A DNA stretch of 64,000 bases from Pseudodesulfovibrio profundus (GTDB lineage: Bacteria; Desulfobacterota; Desulfovibrionia; Desulfovibrionales; Desulfovibrionaceae), in the NCBI RefSeq assembly GCF_900217235.1, contig NZ_LT907975.1, positions 1,283,501-1,347,500 on the forward strand, read 5' to 3'. This document shows, piece by piece, positions 61,391 through 64,000 of the stretch; positions within the stretch are counted from its first letter, which is position 1; every line of letters starts with the position of its first letter. The position numbers and the translations under genes are program-made. The notes beneath the pieces were generated by a model. That model saw nothing but the letters and a program-made list of their open reading frames with translations, searched no databases and was not told the origin of the DNA.

Positions 61391-62092
61391 CTACGCCTCA
61401 TCCAGACGTCTGACGACCTTGGCCGGGCTTCCGGCCGCAATGCACATGGGCGGCAGATCGCCAGTCACGGTACTGTTGGCCCCGACGATTGTTCCCTCAC
61501 CAATGGTAACACCGGCAAGAACAGTGACGCCGGTCGCGAGCCATACGTCATCTTCCAGAATGATGTCGCCCACCTGATCGTCCGTTTCCGGCAAACCGGC
61601 GGCGCGGTCCTTTCGATCAATCGGATGGCCCGGGTATCCGGCCAGCATCACGCGTGGTGCAAGCCGGACATTGTCGCCCAGCACGACCCTGGTTCCCACG
61701 GAAATCTGGTTCTGCCAGCCGATGTCGCAATTATTGCCTACAATGAGCTGAGGCGTCTGCGAGGCCGAGGCCCGGCCACTGAATGTCGTGACGCCTGACA
61801 CACGGCAATCATCCCCCATTTCTATGGACAGATTGCCCATGATCAAGGGCATACCGGTGTAGAGGTGCAGTCGTGCAGGGCTGTTCTGGCAGCAACTCTT
61901 GAATAGCGGCAGGAAATAGCAGCGTTGCACAAGGAGGGTAAAAAAGGAAACCACGCCTTTGTGCACCATATAGATGGGCTTCCATACCGATTTGGGCGCA
62001 GGCATCTCAAATCGCGTCAAGCTACGGTAGACTGCGTAGGCAAAACGAGCCAGCGGCGTTTCCCTATTTTTAACGTATTGGCGAAAGTTCAT
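61391..62092 (-). CDS. LbH-type acetyltransferase (hexapeptide repeats)
   Basis: About 233 residues from ATG 62092 (MNFRQYVKNRETPLARF). An in-frame start at 62170 would add 26 poorly supported residues. Left-handed beta-helix repeats run from about residue 90 (IMGNLSIEMGDDCRVSGVTT) to the end (ILEDDVWLATGVTVLAGVTI, then GANSTVTGDLPP, GSPAKVVRR). Xat/CysE-like enzymes of this type acetylate sugars or sugar-nucleotide precursors. It ends six bases before the neighbouring glycosyltransferase start and is probably the first gene of the operon that runs to the DUF4091 gene. Confidence 0.88.
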   Translation of the reverse strand: MNFRQYVKNRETPLARFAYAVYRSLTRFEMPAPKSVWKPIYMVHKGVVSFFTLLVQRCYFLPLFKSCCQNSPARLHLYTGMPLIMGNLSIEMGDDCRVSGVTTFSGRASASQTPQLIVGNNCDIGWQNQISVGTRVVLGDNVRLAPRVMLAGYPGHPIDRKDRAAGLPETDDQVGDIILEDDVWLATGVTVLAGVTIGEGTIVGANSTVTGDLPPMCIAAGSPAKVVRRLDEA

Positions 62093-62382
62093 ACATTCAA
62101 CTCTCTGAAAAAAATAACTTTTATCATTAAAAACACCCATCGACCCTTGAGGGTGATTGTTCCAGTTCAATACTATTAAGACACTTCCGCTCCAACAGCC
62201 GCCACTACTGAAACTTCATTTCTGTCTGCCACTCCCCCACGCCGTTTAAACCAATAGAGCGTATTATCCCGGCAGTATCCGTGGTTCATTAGCACGCATC
62301 CGGCGCATATGCCAGACTGCTTTGCATGAAACCCACAGGTTTTTCCCATCCTTAACCGTGTCAGCGCCTTTGCTCACGACCA

Positions 62383-63411
62383 TCAGGCACGGACAGAGCG
62401 GGGAATACCGAAGAGCATACCACCGTAGGGAACCCGGGTCACAAGCAGTGAAAGAGCAAGACTGACCACCATCACCCCAAGCACAGTGACAAGAAAAGCT
62501 GCCATCGGTTCCGCAATGACCAAAGCGACAACCATGGAAATAAATCGAAGGACGATAGGGGTGTGAAGCAGATATATGCCCATGGTGTTTTGTCCGACAA
62601 TGCGCAGCAACCTGGATTCACGACTGAATTCAGAAAAGAGCACAAAGAACAGGATGAGGTAGAAAAAGGCCGTCCACCAATGGTTCCCCGGTAATGTCAC
62701 CTTCATGACTGAACTGGCGACAAACAGTATGGCAACCGGCAGAACCCACCGACGAAAATCGGTCTGTGTCCGAAGTCTGGACATGACCATACCAAGGGCA
62801 AAGAATTGCAGTCCGAAAATGGCATGCAGTACCGGCTCCTGTCCCTCCATTGCCAGCAGGCTGTGAAATGGCAACAGCGCTTCCACATTCACCGTGTTAT
62901 AAAACACAATGAGCGCAATCGTCGCGGCGATGGAAAGAAGAAGCGAAGCGTCATGAAAGAGGAGCCTGACAAGCGGCAATGCTGCCCTGATCAAAAATAG
63001 CGACAGGAGAAAATACATCTGCGGCGCATACACGGACATGTACACACGGGCCGCGACCTGTTGCGGCTCCTGCCCAAGGACGAGATGAGCCGACAGAAAC
63101 CCGGCCACCTCCAGTACATAACGCGCCACCGTATAGAAAATCGAAAAGAGCACCCACGGAATCAGGAGACGCACCGCACTCTTGCGAATGTACGGGCCAT
63201 ACGCCACCGGCTTAACATCAAGTTGCATGGACAGCAGAAACCCATCCACGAAAAAGAAGACAGGCACCGCAATAGGCAGCACCCAGAACAACACCCAGTC
63301 CAGTTGCAGGGGGGACATGGCAGGGACATACCCCACGGCATGAATGCAGACGACCATGACAATAGCCACGGCCCGCATCTGATCAAGATATTCTATTCGT
63401 TCTCCTGCCAT
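62383..63411 (-). CDS. Acyltransferase 3 (AT3) family membrane protein
   Basis: 342 residues, ten helices. It starts ERIEYLDQMRAVAIVMVVCI with HAVGYV (the RxxA and His marks of AT3) and has FFFVDGFLLSMQ, then IVGQNTMGIYLLHTPIVLRF near the C-terminus. AAGGTGA precedes the ATG. It is the third such enzyme in the locus. A 290-bp spacer without a visible gene separates it from the LbH acetyltransferase start; its 225-bp upstream side faces a divergent glycosyltransferase and must hold both promoters. Confidence 0.9.
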   Translation of the reverse strand: MAGERIEYLDQMRAVAIVMVVCIHAVGYVPAMSPLQLDWVLFWVLPIAVPVFFFVDGFLLSMQLDVKPVAYGPYIRKSAVRLLIPWVLFSIFYTVARYVLEVAGFLSAHLVLGQEPQQVAARVYMSVYAPQMYFLLSLFLIRAALPLVRLLFHDASLLLSIAATIALIVFYNTVNVEALLPFHSLLAMEGQEPVLHAIFGLQFFALGMVMSRLRTQTDFRRWVLPVAILFVASSVMKVTLPGNHWWTAFFYLILFFVLFSEFSRESRLLRIVGQNTMGIYLLHTPIVLRFISMVVALVIAEPMAAFLVTVLGVMVVSLALSLLVTRVPYGGMLFGIPRSVRA

Positions 63412-63636
63412 TTCGTTTCACCTTGTACAACGTATTCAATTACATATACAATACCTTTGATTGATTTGAAACAGAAACCGACAGAAGGTGAACGCGTGGA
63501 AGAGAAAGGTGCTTTCCCCTTTGGACATCACGGTGAAAATGTGTTCTAAGTCCATAATTATCATTTTTAGTGTTAATAAATCGTATTCAATGGATAAAAC
63601 CAGTTGAGTGCCGACCTATCCCTAGCAGAGACCGCC

Positions 63637-64000
63637 GTGAACAAACGTATTCTTTTTTATACCCCTATATTTCCCCCTGAATACAGCGGCGCAACGTTTC
63701 AGGCCATTGCACTAGCAAAGCAACTGCAAAGGAACGGGCACGACATCACCTTCCTGTGTCTTCGTGAAAGTGAGACACACCGGCCCCCTGGTGCCTTTGA
63801 CACGCTGGGCCACGAGGGACTCAAGGTCATCGAGGTCCCCATTCAGAACTACCGGGAACCGTATACACTCAAAAAACATGGGGAACTGGTCCTTCGCCTC
63901 TTTCACATCCTATTTTCGCAGCGCAAGACATTCGACATCATCCACAGCCACAATTTCCAGTTTCCCTATGCGGCCCTCGGCGTGGCCGGACGACTCCTGC
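63637..64000 (+). CDS. GT4-like glycosyltransferase, partial (N-terminal 121 residues)
   Basis: The frame starts at a GTG (VNKRILFYTPIFPPEYSGAT) and runs to the window edge. The segment AIALAKQLQRNGHDITFLCL and IIHSHNFQFPYAALGVAGR are the usual N-terminal donor and acceptor loops of a GT-B, glycosyltransferase family 4 protein. Only the acceptor-side half is visible. The ribosome site is weak, and the start could lie elsewhere. It begins a divergent unit of the polysaccharide locus. Confidence 0.82.
   Translation, partial: MNKRILFYTPIFPPEYSGATFQAIALAKQLQRNGHDITFLCLRESETHRPPGAFDTLGHEGLKVIEVPIQNYREPYTLKKHGELVLRLFHILFSQRKTFDIIHSHNFQFPYAALGVAGRLL

Overview
The window looks like a chromosomal segment of a Desulfovibrio-type sulfate reducer (Desulfovibrionales, for example Pseudodesulfovibrio). 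This is an inference from gene content and GC-rich housekeeping genes: ruvC-yebC, rlmE, rplM-rpsI, a BMP-type nucleoside transporter, a dipeptide transporter and a long exopolysaccharide cluster. No rRNA gene, CRISPR array or replication origin was seen.

Layout. 1-3.4 kb: ruvC (cut by the window edge), yebC, rlmE, a CgeB/GT-like gene and an intact tRNA-Ala(CGC). 3.4-23.5 kb: an accessory island. Its left half (3.6-13.0 kb, all minus strand) is one gene module: an ERF single-strand annealing protein, a Cas4/RecB-like Fe-S nuclease, a ParE/RelE-type toxin-antitoxin pair, a MoxR/CobS-like AAA+ ATPase, a DUF3150 protein, a CobT-like VWA protein with an HExxH motif, a zinc-ribbon/glycine-zipper protein and a small acidic membrane protein. 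It ends at a 3' half of tRNA-Asp, which looks like an attachment-site scar. The right half (13.4-22.3 kb), visibly richer in A+T, holds a RusA-like gene, an ABC-three-component (ABC-3C) defence operon, a SLATT membrane effector and the C-terminal stub of a probable reverse transcriptase. It is closed by an IS5-family element directly before rplM. No integrase, relaxase or phage structural gene is present, so the island looks immobile and decayed.

23.8-50 kb: rplM-rpsI, a radical SAM gene, a complete BMP-type (nucleoside) ABC operon, a dppABCDF-like dipeptide transporter whose binding-protein gene is broken by an IS3-family element, an M20 peptidase, an APH-fold kinase-like gene overlapping a YnjB/ThiB-type ABC transporter, and a Cache-HAMP histidine kinase (broken by an IS3 element) with a TorT-like periplasmic sensor. 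49-64 kb: a surface polysaccharide locus with three membrane acyltransferases (AT3), an O-antigen ligase/polymerase, several glycosyltransferases including a GT2-GT4 fusion, a LbH acetyltransferase, a QueC-like PP-loop enzyme and a large exported DUF4091 protein.

The strongest theme is insertion-sequence traffic. Seven IS copies from four families (IS256, IS3 of three types, IS1595, IS5) were delimited by inverted repeats, and all except the IS5 also by target duplications. Removing each element plus one target copy on paper restores the reading frame exactly in seven genes: erf, the RusA-like gene, the ABC-3C C-terminal component, dppA, the histidine kinase and two transposases. Most of these losses must therefore be recent. 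The best candidates for an undescribed system are the ERF-nuclease-MoxR-DUF3150-VWA-glycine-zipper module and the ABC-3C/SLATT/RT defence cluster.
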